Shown: piece after piece, positions 17,583 to 27,187 of the stretch | Layout: each line of letters opens with the position of its first letter | Numbering within the stretch: position 1 is the stretch's first letter | Assembly: GCA_019247195.1 (NCBI GenBank) | Contig: JAFAPI010000159.1 | Span: 1-32,093, forward strand | Direction of reading: 5' to 3' | Length of the DNA: 32,093 nucleotides | Origin: Gammaproteobacteria bacterium | Lineage (GTDB): Bacteria > Pseudomonadota > Gammaproteobacteria > Steroidobacterales > Steroidobacteraceae | The notes under the pieces: generated by a model | What the model was told of the DNA's origin: nothing | The model's input: only the letters and a program-made list of their open reading frames with translations | Database searches by the model: none | Program-made: the position numbers and the translations under genes

Positions 17583-18833
17583 TCAGTGCAGCGGGCAAGG
17601 GGCTGCTGCGGACTGAAGCCGCGCGCCCAGCTTCGTGAGCGTGCAGACGCCCTCATTACGATCCGCGCAGCCCGGAATGTGCAGCGCAATGCTGCCCGCG
17701 GGATGCGCGAGGTCCAGCGGCTGCAGTGTGCGCAGCTGCTCCGGGGTCTGATAAAGAAACACCGTGCGGACCAACTTCGCGCCGCCAGCCGCGCGCCAGA
17801 CCTCGAAGGCCACCGTACCGCCCGGTGGGGTAGAGTCCGGCTGGCCGGGCAAGCCCCAGCGCATTCCGAGAAGACCCGCGAGATTCGAAATATTGCTGTC
17901 GTGGCCCATCAGGACCGTGACTCGCTGCGGACTGCGCAGGGACTTGAGAATGCGTCGCGCCAGCAGGGAAGCATTTCTTGCGGCGAGATAAGGATCCTTG
18001 CGCATTACCTCTGAATACACCTCGTGGGCGGGCATCAGCACGCGCAGCCTATCCACGCTTGCCGCGCCACCCCAGCCCACCTGCGGCTCGGGTAGACCTT
18101 CCTCATACTCAAGCAGGAAGACTTCCACGGCCGTGGCCACGAGCGGCAGGGGCCCGCTCAAGCGCAATTCCCGACTACCGGCCGACAGCGTGTTGTGTGC
18201 TTGCAGCAACCCTGGGTTTTCCAGCAACCCCGCCGCAGCGTGCAAGGCGCGCTCATATCGGGGGCCGAGCCCATCGAGATTGCCGTGCACCCGATTGAGC
18301 ACTGAACGCTCGGCGGCCGCGACGTCCAGCGTGCACAGGCCGGCCTCCACCGGGCGGAAAAGCGGATCCGGTGCATCCAGCGGGGCATACTGGGCGCGCA
18401 ACCCGCAGCCGGGGAACATCCCCTCCAGCAGTGCCTGCCCGCTCGCACGTGTGCGCTGATCTGCATTGTCCGCCCATACCGAGACAACGTCGGCGCGCGG
18501 ACAACCGGACGGCAGCAGACCGTAGGCCGCGTACCGTGCGTGAAAATACCCGCCCAGGAGTTTTTCGCCCCTCTCACCATGGGGCGTCAGTTCGCCGGCT
18601 CCCACCGGCCACGAGGGCCAGGGGCGTTCCGTCAACCTCCTCTCCTCCGCAGGTGTCAGGGTCGGAGCTCGGACGCCGTGACGACTGAGCATGACCACGC
18701 GTTCCAGCTTCTGCCGCGGCGGGGATACCGCTGCGCTGGTCGCAGAAGGGGATGCGGCGGCCAGGCTGCCTTGCAGGCAAAGCCCAGCCAGCAGCACAAG
18801 GCCGGACCTCCGGTGCGTTAAGTGGCGAGTCAC
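17583..18833 (-). CDS. Periplasmic histidine acid phosphatase, AppA/Agp type (candidate phytase)
   Basis: Hydrolyses phosphate monoesters through a phospho-histidine. 416 aa from a GTG at 18833. An export signal (LVLLAGLCLQGSLAAA) covers about residues 11-27. The catalytic SRHGVRAPT has H52, phosphate-binding ADQRTR follows near 124, and the proton-donor motif GHDSN has H311 and D312. Four or more cysteines in the C-terminal half (PGC, GVC, APC) match the disulfide layout of E. coli AppA. LPGQPDSTPPGG is very like AppA, whereas HDSN is like glucose-1-phosphatase Agp. Phytate is a likely substrate, and its product would feed the inositol operon. No clear ribosome-binding site supports the GTG. 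It is divergent from a TonB receptor gene 183 bases away. Confidence 0.88.
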   Translation of the reverse strand: MTRHLTHRRSGLVLLAGLCLQGSLAAASPSATSAAVSPPRQKLERVVMLSRHGVRAPTLTPAEERRLTERPWPSWPVGAGELTPHGERGEKLLGGYFHARYAAYGLLPSGCPRADVVSVWADNADQRTRASGQALLEGMFPGCGLRAQYAPLDAPDPLFRPVEAGLCTLDVAAAERSVLNRVHGNLDGLGPRYERALHAAAGLLENPGLLQAHNTLSAGSRELRLSGPLPLVATAVEVFLLEYEEGLPEPQVGWGGAASVDRLRVLMPAHEVYSEVMRKDPYLAARNASLLARRILKSLRSPQRVTVLMGHDSNISNLAGLLGMRWGLPGQPDSTPPGGTVAFEVWRAAGGAKLVRTVFLYQTPEQLRTLQPLDLAHPAGSIALHIPGCADRNEGVCTLTKLGARLQSAAAPCPLH

Positions 18834-18968
18834 GCTGGATGTGCCGGGAAGCGGGGCTTCAGCATACACGCCGGACGGCCTCGCACGCTCACGCTTCGGT
18901 GCAGGCCGCGCAAAAGAACGTGCCGGTGTCATTCGACTGCAACATCGGGGACATAACTTCACGCCGCT

Positions 18969-18988
18969 CGCAGCGCAGCCGCGCTGCG
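18969..18988 (+). repeat. Hairpin in the leader of the TonB receptor gene
   Basis: CGCAGCGC (18969-18976), loop AGCC, GCGCTGCG (18981-18988): perfect 8-bp inverted repeat in the divergent region between the phosphatase and the receptor, 28 nt before the receptor ATG. It could be an operator or an RNA hairpin; no T-run follows. Confidence 0.45.
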
Positions 18989-19016
18989 CCTCCCAAACAA
19001 AGCGGGTGGAGTTGCA

Positions 19017-21722
19017 ATGTCGCGAGTACTCAGATTCTCGATAGGGATCCTTTTGTCCTGGGTCGGCGCTGTGATGCTCGCTATCCCAGTACAAGCGGCG
19101 GTCGAGGCCGTGGACACCTCCTCCGATGAACGGCCACCCGGCCGGCCAGCAGACGCGTTGCAGGAAGTCACCGTGCTCGGTCAGCGGACGACGCCCGAGT
19201 TGGCGCGTGCGGCGCAGGAGGAAGCGCTTAACCTGATCAATCTGACGACCGTCGACGAGATGCAACGACTGCCGGATGTGAATACCGGCGAGGCGATTCG
19301 GCGCGTGCCAGGCATTTCTCTGGAGACTGACACCGGCGAGGGGCGCTATATCAACATCCGCGGCCTCGATGCCGATCTCAACAGCACCACCTTCGGCGGC
19401 CTGCGCCTGCCCCCCACTAACAACAGCTCCCCCTCCGGAGCCGGCCGCGCAGTCGCATTTGACTCGATCCCCATCGGCTTCGTGGGGGCCATCAAGGTCA
19501 CCAAGTCCAACCTGCCGGAGCAGGATGCCGAAGCCCTTGGTGGCACGATTGACATCACGCCCCGCACGGCGCCCCCCAACGGCAAGCCCTTTCTGGATCT
19601 GCGTGTCGGCACGGGCATGGAATTGCTGCGGCACACCTGGATCACCGACCTCGCCGGCACCGCCGGACTGCGTTTCGGCGGCAGCGGCGGCTATCAGCCG
19701 TTCAGCGTCCTCTTCACGGCTTCGACCTACGACGATAGACGCGGCATCGACGATGCCGAGGCGGGGTTCGTCGACAACCAGGCCGGCGGCATCCCGGACA
19801 AGGCCATGGCAGGTTTCGAGCAACGCTTCTATAAATACCACCGCGAGCGGCATGGTTACGGCGTCGATCTCGGCTTCGAGCCCGACGATAACAGCCGCTA
19901 CTTCGTGCGTTACTACGACGCGGGCTACTCAGAGACGGTCATCCGTAACCGGCTGCTGTGGAACCTGAGCGGCGCTGCAACCGTAAACCCCGCGAACCCC
20001 AACGGACTGCTGGATATCGGCACCTTCACCAAGGCGCTGCGCGATGAGAAGGAGTTCCTGGACTCGAAGGTCGCCGAGATCGGCGGCAGCAACCGCTTCG
20101 GCGATAACCTGCTCGACTACCACGTCGGCTATACCAAGGGCACCTACTACAAACCCTACGATTACAACTCGGGTTTCGATAACCCCGCGCAGGCCAACGT
20201 CGCGTACGACAACACGACCCTGCCGAACTGGCCGGTCTTTACCGTCCTGCCCGGGACGGCGGGTAACGGCACGGTTGCGGTAAACCCGACCGACCCCGCC
20301 GGCTACGTGCTGACCGGCCTGCGCACCCAGTCGCAGCATTCGGATGATCATGAGTGGGGCATCGGCGCCAACCTGGCCATTCCGGTGCACTTCACCGACA
20401 CGCCGGAGGAACAGTTCAAGCTCGGCGTGAACGCGCGCCTGCGCACCAGGACCGGCGATCAGACCTCGCTCAGTGTCACGAATGTCCCGGCTTTGCCGCT
20501 GTCAGGCGCGATTTTCGGCCCCGACGTGATCTTCTATAAGGGGCACTACAACAACGGACCCCAGATCGACGGGTTGGTGCTGCGTGACCTCTACGCCGCG
20601 GCGCTGGCGGCCGGGAACGTCAGTCCCGACCCGGTAGGGGACACTCTCTACTCAGTGCGCGACAAGGAAGACGTGTACGCCGCCTATGGCCAGTATCGGT
20701 TCGGGTTTGGCCGCCTCGGACTCGTGGCGGGCCTGCGTATCGAGCGCACCCAGGCGACCTATGCGGGCTTCGCGTCCGACACCTCTGGTTCCCTCCAGAG
20801 CGCGGGGTGTCCCATCCTCGCGCCGGGCCCGCCCCCGGTTCACGTCTGTCCGGTCTCGAGCGACCGCAAGTACACCAATTACTTCCCGAGTGTACAGGCG
20901 CGCTACGAGATCGACTCGAACTTGATCGCGCGGGCTGCCCTGTCCTCTACGATTGCCCGTCCGGGCTTCCAGCAGGTCACCGCCGCCACGATCGTCGACA
21001 ACGGCGGAAACATCACCACCGGCAATCCCAACCTTAAGCCCACCACGGCGACAGGGCTGGACCTCGCCCTCGAGAAGTACCTGCCACACGCGGGCATCCT
21101 CTCCGCCGGCGTGTTCGCCAAGGATATCCGCAACTACATCGTACAGAATGTGAGCCAGCAGGTCGGGCGCCAGCAGTCCGAAGGTAACCTCGGTCTGGTG
21201 CACGTCATCAGTTTCGCCAACGCTGGCACTTCGCACCTGTACGGGTTCGAGACCAACTACGTCGACCACTTCACCTCGCTGCCGGGCCTGTGGAGCGGGC
21301 TCGGGGTGTCAGCCAACTGGACCTGGGTGGACTCGCGCTACCAGGTCCCGGTGGCGGATCCGGTGACGCAGCTGACGACGGGATCGCGCGACTCCATGTT
21401 GCCTTCGACCTCGCGCAATACAGCGAACGCGGAACTCCTTTACGACCGCGGCGGTCTGGACGTCACGCTGGGTGCCTATTACACGAGCAAGAACATCTTT
21501 GGCCTCGGCAACACTGCCGCGCTCGATGTGTGGACGCAGGAGCGATTGAGCGTGGACTTGGGAAGCCAATACCACCTGAACGACGCCTTCCAGCTGTACC
21601 TCAACATCAAGAATCTCACGAACACGCCGCTCAAGTTCACCGAAGGTCCCGGGGAGAATCGGATCATCCAGCGCGAGTTCTACGGCCTCACGCTGCAGGC
21701 CGGCTTCATGTACCGCCTCTAG
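19017..21722 (+). CDS. TonB-dependent outer-membrane receptor (Xanthomonas/Caulobacter type)
   Basis: 901 aa. A signal peptide (about 1-28, ending VQAA) is followed by ALQEVTVLGQR (about 46-56), a TonB-box-like start. The plug domain includes LPDVNTGEAIRRVPGISLE and INIRGLDADLNST, the signature of the large receptors of Xanthomonas and Caulobacter that import sugars and other organic nutrients. A long beta-barrel follows and ends in a terminal aromatic-rich strand (LTLQAGFMYRL). GGAG lies 5 nt before the ATG at 19017. It is divergent from the phosphatase, suggesting joint control; the substrate could be phytate, a phosphorylated sugar or something unrelated. No adjacent anti-sigma/ECF pair is present. 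Confidence 0.92.
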   Translation: MSRVLRFSIGILLSWVGAVMLAIPVQAAVEAVDTSSDERPPGRPADALQEVTVLGQRTTPELARAAQEEALNLINLTTVDEMQRLPDVNTGEAIRRVPGISLETDTGEGRYINIRGLDADLNSTTFGGLRLPPTNNSSPSGAGRAVAFDSIPIGFVGAIKVTKSNLPEQDAEALGGTIDITPRTAPPNGKPFLDLRVGTGMELLRHTWITDLAGTAGLRFGGSGGYQPFSVLFTASTYDDRRGIDDAEAGFVDNQAGGIPDKAMAGFEQRFYKYHRERHGYGVDLGFEPDDNSRYFVRYYDAGYSETVIRNRLLWNLSGAATVNPANPNGLLDIGTFTKALRDEKEFLDSKVAEIGGSNRFGDNLLDYHVGYTKGTYYKPYDYNSGFDNPAQANVAYDNTTLPNWPVFTVLPGTAGNGTVAVNPTDPAGYVLTGLRTQSQHSDDHEWGIGANLAIPVHFTDTPEEQFKLGVNARLRTRTGDQTSLSVTNVPALPLSGAIFGPDVIFYKGHYNNGPQIDGLVLRDLYAAALAAGNVSPDPVGDTLYSVRDKEDVYAAYGQYRFGFGRLGLVAGLRIERTQATYAGFASDTSGSLQSAGCPILAPGPPPVHVCPVSSDRKYTNYFPSVQARYEIDSNLIARAALSSTIARPGFQQVTAATIVDNGGNITTGNPNLKPTTATGLDLALEKYLPHAGILSAGVFAKDIRNYIVQNVSQQVGRQQSEGNLGLVHVISFANAGTSHLYGFETNYVDHFTSLPGLWSGLGVSANWTWVDSRYQVPVADPVTQLTTGSRDSMLPSTSRNTANAELLYDRGGLDVTLGAYYTSKNIFGLGNTAALDVWTQERLSVDLGSQYHLNDAFQLYLNIKNLTNTPLKFTEGPGENRIIQREFYGLTLQAGFMYRL

Positions 21723-21850
21723 CCGCGCGCGCAGCCTCGCGTCCGGCTCGGTCCCTGCCGCGCGCGCAACCGCACCGCGCGGGCTGCATCCTTGATGCGC
21801 GGCGTGCCAGAATTGCCCCGTCTTGAAACCGCTGGCCGCCGCGTGGACTC

Positions 21851-22846
21851 ATGGAATACGTTCCCTTCGGGCGCACTGACCTCAAGGTATCGCGCCTCTG
21901 CCTCGGCACCATGTCGATGGGCAGCTCAGCCTGGAAGGGCTGGGTACTCGATGAGCCGGCCGCCGTCCCGCTGTTGCGGCAAGCGCTCGATGTCGGGATC
22001 AGCTTTTTCGACATGGCCGACTGGTATTCGACGGGCCGCAACGAAGAGGTGGTCGGTCGCAACCTGCTCAAGATGTGCGCCCGCGACCGCCTCGTGTTCG
22101 CCACCAAGGTCTTCTATCCCATGAGCGCTGACCCGCGGGATCGCGGGCTCTCTCGCCAGCATATTGCCGCCTCGATAGACCGTTCCTTGGCGAGGCTCGG
22201 CACTGACTACATAGACCTCTATGTGATCCACGCCTTCGACACTGAAACTCCAATTGAGGAAACCATGGAGGCGCTGCACCGCACGGTGCAGGCGGGCAAG
22301 GTTCGCTACCTGGGCGCCTCTACCATGTACACGTGGCAATTTGCCAAGATGAATCATCTGGCGGAGCGGCACGGCTGGACGCCGTTTGCGAACATGCAGT
22401 GTCAGTACAACCTCCTCTACCGCGAAGAGGAGCGCGAGATGTTTCCGTATTGCCTGGACGCGGGCATCGCCCTGACGACCTTCAGTCCGCTGGCGCGGGG
22501 GTTCCTCGCGCGCCACGGCGCCACGCAGCGCACCGAGCACGATCGCTATCAGGACTACTACGGGGATGAGATCGACCAGGAGATCGCGCGGCGGGTGCGC
22601 GAGGTTGCGGTGCGCCGCGGGGTGACTCCGGCGCACATCGCCCTCGCCTGGGTCGCCGGCAGTTCCTACCCCAACGTGCCCATCGTGGGTGCCATGAAGC
22701 CGTGGCACCTGGAGGTCGCCTACCAGGCGCTCGCTTTGCGCCTGGACGAATCGGAACGGGCGTATCTCGAGGCGCCTTACCGGCCGCGCGACGTGATCAA
22801 CGATCAGAACGAGCTGCGCCGACCGCGCGCGCTGCACCCGGGCTGA
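21851..22846 (+). CDS. Aldo/keto reductase
   Basis: 331-aa NADP(H)-dependent oxidoreductase with a TIM-barrel fold. The catalytic tetrad is readable: Asp and Tyr in FDMADWYSTG near residue 54, Lys in FATKV near 84 and His in YVIHAFD near 118. The opening MEYVPFGRTDLKVSRLCLGTM and the late PIVGAMKP near 280 are standard. Relatives include YajO and the inositol-linked IolS, but no specific substrate can be assigned. The gene lies 128 bases after the receptor on the same strand and ends 12 bases from the convergent ThDP enzyme gene. Confidence 0.92.
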   Translation: MEYVPFGRTDLKVSRLCLGTMSMGSSAWKGWVLDEPAAVPLLRQALDVGISFFDMADWYSTGRNEEVVGRNLLKMCARDRLVFATKVFYPMSADPRDRGLSRQHIAASIDRSLARLGTDYIDLYVIHAFDTETPIEETMEALHRTVQAGKVRYLGASTMYTWQFAKMNHLAERHGWTPFANMQCQYNLLYREEEREMFPYCLDAGIALTTFSPLARGFLARHGATQRTEHDRYQDYYGDEIDQEIARRVREVAVRRGVTPAHIALAWVAGSSYPNVPIVGAMKPWHLEVAYQALALRLDESERAYLEAPYRPRDVINDQNELRRPRALHPG

Positions 22847-22858
22847 GGCGGCGCACGC

Positions 22859-24466
22859 CTAGGCGGCGAGCCAGGACGCGTCCTGCCGCACCTCGATGAG
22901 CGTCGGGCGGTCCGCACCCAGCGCCTCGCGGATCGAACCGGCCAGGTGCTCATGGCTGGCGGCACGCACCCCATGACAGCCGAGGCCCTCGGCCACCTTG
23001 ACGAAATCAGGGCTCCGCGGCTCGACGCCGATGCGCGGAATCTGCCGCTTGTCCATCTGGTCGACGATCTCCTTCAGGGCGTCGTTGTTCCAGACGACGA
23101 CCGGTAGCGCAAGCCCCTCTTCCACGGCGGTCGCGAGCTCGTTGATCGTGAACATCAGGCCGCCATCGCCCGCGACGGCGACCACGGCCCGACTGCCGGC
23201 TCCGATCTTGGCGCCGACCGCCATGGGGAGGGCCGCACCCAGCGCGCAGTAGGTTCCGGAGTAGTACCAGCAGCGCTCCACCTCCATCGGCATGGCGAAG
23301 CAGCCGGTGTAGACGAGCTGGGACGCGTCCCCCATGACGATGGCATCAGCGGGCAGCGCAGCGCGTAGCGTGCGCCAGACACGGGAGTGGAGTTTTTCCA
23401 GGTCGCTCATCTGCGCCGCGTTACGCGCGCGGATCTCGCGCACGCGAGCGACCCCCTGCTCCCGCCCCCGGCCGTGGGTGCGCCTGCCTAGCGCGGCGGC
23501 CAGGGCAGGCAGCGCCGCGCCGGCGTCGGCCTGGATGGGCACGGCCGCCGCATAAATGGAGGTGAGCTCAGCGAGGTCGATGTCGATGCGAACGATCTCA
23601 CCCGCTATCTCGAGCTTCGGCAGAAAGTGATCACCCATCCCGACTTCGGAGCCGACCAGCAGGACCACATCCGCCTCGGCGAGCGCTTGCTGACTCGCGG
23701 CCTGCAGCACGGAGCAGCCGAGCGACAGGGGGTGTGAGTCCGGCAGAATTCCTTTGCCAGCATTAGTGGCGAGCACCGGCGCACCGAGGCCTTCCGCCAG
23801 GGCGGTGAGCGCCGCGCGCGTACCAACCGCACCGCCACCGACGAAAATCAGCGGCCGCTGCGCGCGCGCCAGCCGATCAGCGGCCGCCTCGATTGAGGCC
23901 GGATCGGGCATCGGCCTCGACGGCAGTGATCGGGCACTCCAGTCCGCTTCGACGGGAAGCGGCAGGACGTCCCGCGGTAACGACAGGTGCACCGGTCGCG
24001 GGCGCCCCGCGCGAAACAGCGCGTAGGCACGCGCCAGCAGTTCCGGCAACTCTTCCGGGTAACGCACCATGGCACTGAACCCGGTGAAGCCTGCGGTGAC
24101 GGCAGCCTGGTCATTGAGCTCGTGGATTGCACCCCAGCCTTTGCCGTGTGTGAGCGTGGAGGTTCCGCCGGACAGCACCAGCATGGGTTGTGAGTCACAA
24201 TAGGCCTGCGCAATGCCGGTGGCGGCATTGGTGACGCCCGGCCCGGCGATGATCGTGCACACCCCTGGCTTACCGGTCGCGCGCGTATAGCCGTCGGCCA
24301 TCAGACTTGCGCCCTGCTCGTTCCGACACTGCACGTGGCGGATGCCAGCCCGGCCGATGCCGCGATACAGCTCGACGGTCATCGTGCCGGCCATGCCGAA
24401 CACGGTGTCGACGCCGTACGCCGCGAGGAGCTGCATCACGGCCTCCCCACAACTTCTGGTGGTCAT
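22859..24466 (-). CDS. Thiamine-diphosphate-dependent enzyme, acetolactate synthase/2-oxoacid decarboxylase family
   Basis: 535 aa with the three usual domains. The N-terminal Pyr domain has the activating Glu in CRNEQGASLMADGYTRATGK (E50). The middle domain has IFVGGGAVGTRAAL near 205. The C-terminal PP domain has the Mg/ThDP motif GDGGLMFTINELATAVEEG. LYRGIGRAGIRHVQCRNEQG resembles 5-guanidino-2-oxopentanoate decarboxylase-type members, so decarboxylation of a 2-oxoacid is likelier than branched-chain biosynthesis; no regulatory subunit is near. GAAGAAGG about 6 nt upstream supports the ATG at 24466. It lies 75 bases after the TonB receptor on the same strand. Confidence 0.88.
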   Translation of the reverse strand: MTTRSCGEAVMQLLAAYGVDTVFGMAGTMTVELYRGIGRAGIRHVQCRNEQGASLMADGYTRATGKPGVCTIIAGPGVTNAATGIAQAYCDSQPMLVLSGGTSTLTHGKGWGAIHELNDQAAVTAGFTGFSAMVRYPEELPELLARAYALFRAGRPRPVHLSLPRDVLPLPVEADWSARSLPSRPMPDPASIEAAADRLARAQRPLIFVGGGAVGTRAALTALAEGLGAPVLATNAGKGILPDSHPLSLGCSVLQAASQQALAEADVVLLVGSEVGMGDHFLPKLEIAGEIVRIDIDLAELTSIYAAAVPIQADAGAALPALAAALGRRTHGRGREQGVARVREIRARNAAQMSDLEKLHSRVWRTLRAALPADAIVMGDASQLVYTGCFAMPMEVERCWYYSGTYCALGAALPMAVGAKIGAGSRAVVAVAGDGGLMFTINELATAVEEGLALPVVVWNNDALKEIVDQMDKRQIPRIGVEPRSPDFVKVAEGLGCHGVRAASHEHLAGSIREALGADRPTLIEVRQDASWLAA

Positions 24467-24541
24467 CTTGCCTTCTTCAGCGTGGACGCTGGCTGCTCTG
24501 ATCCGACGCGCACCGCGCGCCGGCGGCGTCCGCCGCGGCGT

Positions 24542-27187
24542 TCAAAACCGGTAGCCGAGCTTGACCCCGATGACCCGCGGCCGGGTGATCTCCTCCTGCA
24601 GCGCGAATTGCGCGGTCGACGTATAGATGCTCTTGATCACATTGGTCAGGTTCTGTCCATAGAGATCGACGCTCCACGCATCCCTCGCCACCCCGAGAGC
24701 AGCGTCATATTGAGTGTTGCCGGGGGTCTCGAAGCGCAGCTGGTTGGTGTTGATCACACCACTCACGGACAGTGCGGGATTCGCGCCGGACTGTGTGTAG
24801 GAGTGCGCCGTGTGCACCGCCCCGGCCTGCGCATAGAGGTTGTAGTTGTTCATCAGCCACTGGTAGCGCAAGCGCAGATTGAACTGAAAGGGCGGCGAGT
24901 TCGCGCTGGGGCTGCCCGGGTTGCCGTAAGGGTTGACGATGTTCGTCAGCGGTTGGCCGTATTCGGCCGCCGTGGCGGGATTGGCCAGCAGCATAGGATT
25001 GTTGGCGATGAGGAACGGCGAGTTGGTCTGGGTACTGCTGTTCCAGGAAGCCGCCCCCTGCGCGGTCAGTCCCTCGGTGAGAACCGCGATGACCGAGGTC
25101 TCCACCCCGCGGATCCGGTAGTCCGGCCCGTTGGCGTTAAAGCCCACGTTGCCCAGCAAGCCGGGCTGAAAGAAGGAGACCTGCACGTTCTTCCAATCCT
25201 CCTGGTAGACGGCACCATTGAACTGCACGCGGCGGTTTAAGAGCTCTGTCTTCCAGCCGAGCTCGTTATTGGTCAACGAGTCGGAGGCGTAGGGCAGCGG
25301 CGAGCAATAGGTCTTTGTGCCGGCGGCGTCGGGGATGTAGCACCCAGAGCTGCGGTTGAAGGCTCCCGGCCGGAAGCCCTGCGACCAGGTGTAGTAAACG
25401 AACACGTCGGGGGTGATGTGCCAAGTGAGATTGGCACGGCTCTTGAAGCCCTTATACGTGGTGTGCAGGTTCTCGTTGTCAATGTTGGTGGCGACGTTCA
25501 GGCACGGCGCCGGACCTGCTTCGTAGCAACCCGGGCCGTCGAAGCTACCCACGACCGCACCCTTCTCCACGTTATCGAAGTGGTAATAGCGCGTGCCGGC
25601 GGTCACCGTGAGGACCTTGGGTACCAGGTCGAAATCCCAAGAGGTGAACAGAGCCTTTTGTCGGTACCCGCGCTTCACGTCGTTGAAGAAGGCCGTATTG
25701 TCGCCGCGGGTGCTCGGATCGTTGACGCTCGCGCCCGCCGGGGGTCCGATGTTGGTCAGACACCCGAACGGGACGCTCGCCGTGCACGGCGGCAGCGTCT
25801 TGTAGTTCCAGTTCAGCTGGTCGTAGATGCGCAGGTCCTCCCAGAAGGCGCCCGCGATGCCGCGCAACCGCCACTCATCGGGGGTGCTGAGACGCAGCTC
25901 GTGGCTCTGGTGAGTGTTGCGCTCGACTTCGGTCCAGGTCGTAGCCGGGGAATAGCAATAGGCGGCGAGACCATGCTGCGGCTCGGCGCCGTGGCGACAC
26001 TGGTAGTAATCCGCGTACAGACCGCGCGCGTAATTGGTGTAGTCCTGGACCGTGTCGAAATTGCGCACCAGGTACGACCCCGCATATACCAGCCGCAGGC
26101 TCCCCACCCTGCCGTCGATGGTCAGCGCGGTATTCTCGAAGCGATCCTTGTTATAGGAAGGATTGAACAGGGTGACCGACTGCTTCGGCAGCGGTGCGCC
26201 GTCGGAGCTGAAGGGCATCTGGTAGAAGACCCCACGCGCGTCGATGTCCTGATAGCTCTGAACCAGCAGCGCTTCCCACGCATCGTTGACGGCCCAGCGA
26301 CCCGACAGCCGCACCCCCTGATAGGTGACCGGGTTGATCGCGTTGTTAACCAGCCCCGCATTGTTGATGACCGGCGAACCGGGCGGGACCTGGCACGGCG
26401 GCCCGCCAAGCGGGGGCGAATTCGGACCGCAACCGCTGGGGAAATTGGCATAGTGGATGCCGTTGTCGCTCGGCTCGCGGGTGAAGGTGGCCGGCACATT
26501 GTTGATGTAGCCGCCGCGGCGATCGTTGTACACCACGCCACGCAGCGCGACCCGGTCGGGCAACACGGGCAGGTTCAGGACCGCCGTGATGTCGCTGTTC
26601 GGATCGCCACCCGCGGTGGTGCTGTAGCCACCGGTGACCGCGCCCTCCACGACGTTGAGTTTCGGCTTGTTGGTGATATAGCGGATCACCCCGGCCTGTG
26701 CGCCGGCACCGAACAGTGTCCCCTGGGGCCCCTCGAGCACTTCGACCCGCTCCAGATCCGCGGCATACACGTCAAGATTGCGGCCGGGCAGCTGGCCGGA
26801 CTGATCATCGAGGTAGATGGCCACGTTGGGGAAGCCGCTGATCGAGCCGCCGGACTGTGTCGCCACGCTGCCCGAACTGAGGCCGCGCATGAAGACCTGA
26901 TCCTGTCCGGGCCCGGCGGAAGGCGCCGACACGTTAGGCAGGTAGCGGACCAGGTCATCGAAGTTGGTGACCTTCAGTTCCTTGAGCGTGTCGGCTGTGA
27001 ATGCCTGGATGGCAATCGGCACGTCCTGCGCGTTCTCGCTGCGCCGCTGAGCGGTGACGACCACTTCCTGGATGCCGACCGTCGGCGCTTCATTCGCGGT
27101 GTCCGCGACTGCCCCATAGGCGAGTCCACCGGCCTGAGTACCGAGGATCGCGGCCACTGCACGCGCGCATTGGTGATTGATCTTCAT
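24542..27187 (-). CDS. TonB-dependent outer-membrane receptor with five cysteine pairs
   Basis: 881 aa. The signal region is about 1-28, then the TonB-box-like IQEVVVTAQRRSENAQDVP (39-57). The plug has LVRYLPNVSAPS, VFMRGLSS and LDDQSGQ, and the signature LERVEVLEGPQGTLFGAGAQAGVIRY (145-170). The barrel ends in the typical final strand (PRVIGVKLGYRF). All ten cysteines of the mature protein fall in five close pairs (253/265, 397/411, 468/476, 554/562, 616/628) and look like disulfide-closed extracellular loops. A GGGGAGGAT ribosome-binding site supports the ATG at 27187. Receptors of this class import varied organic compounds; the substrate here is unknown. Confidence 0.93.
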   Translation of the reverse strand: MKINHQCARAVAAILGTQAGGLAYGAVADTANEAPTVGIQEVVVTAQRRSENAQDVPIAIQAFTADTLKELKVTNFDDLVRYLPNVSAPSAGPGQDQVFMRGLSSGSVATQSGGSISGFPNVAIYLDDQSGQLPGRNLDVYAADLERVEVLEGPQGTLFGAGAQAGVIRYITNKPKLNVVEGAVTGGYSTTAGGDPNSDITAVLNLPVLPDRVALRGVVYNDRRGGYINNVPATFTREPSDNGIHYANFPSGCGPNSPPLGGPPCQVPPGSPVINNAGLVNNAINPVTYQGVRLSGRWAVNDAWEALLVQSYQDIDARGVFYQMPFSSDGAPLPKQSVTLFNPSYNKDRFENTALTIDGRVGSLRLVYAGSYLVRNFDTVQDYTNYARGLYADYYQCRHGAEPQHGLAAYCYSPATTWTEVERNTHQSHELRLSTPDEWRLRGIAGAFWEDLRIYDQLNWNYKTLPPCTASVPFGCLTNIGPPAGASVNDPSTRGDNTAFFNDVKRGYRQKALFTSWDFDLVPKVLTVTAGTRYYHFDNVEKGAVVGSFDGPGCYEAGPAPCLNVATNIDNENLHTTYKGFKSRANLTWHITPDVFVYYTWSQGFRPGAFNRSSGCYIPDAAGTKTYCSPLPYASDSLTNNELGWKTELLNRRVQFNGAVYQEDWKNVQVSFFQPGLLGNVGFNANGPDYRIRGVETSVIAVLTEGLTAQGAASWNSSTQTNSPFLIANNPMLLANPATAAEYGQPLTNIVNPYGNPGSPSANSPPFQFNLRLRYQWLMNNYNLYAQAGAVHTAHSYTQSGANPALSVSGVINTNQLRFETPGNTQYDAALGVARDAWSVDLYGQNLTNVIKSIYTSTAQFALQEEITRPRVIGVKLGYRF

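Noticed and set aside
18834-19853. N-terminal extension of the phosphatase frame to 19853
   Set aside because: It would run antisense through the TonB receptor start. The export signal beginning near 18833 marks the real N-terminus.
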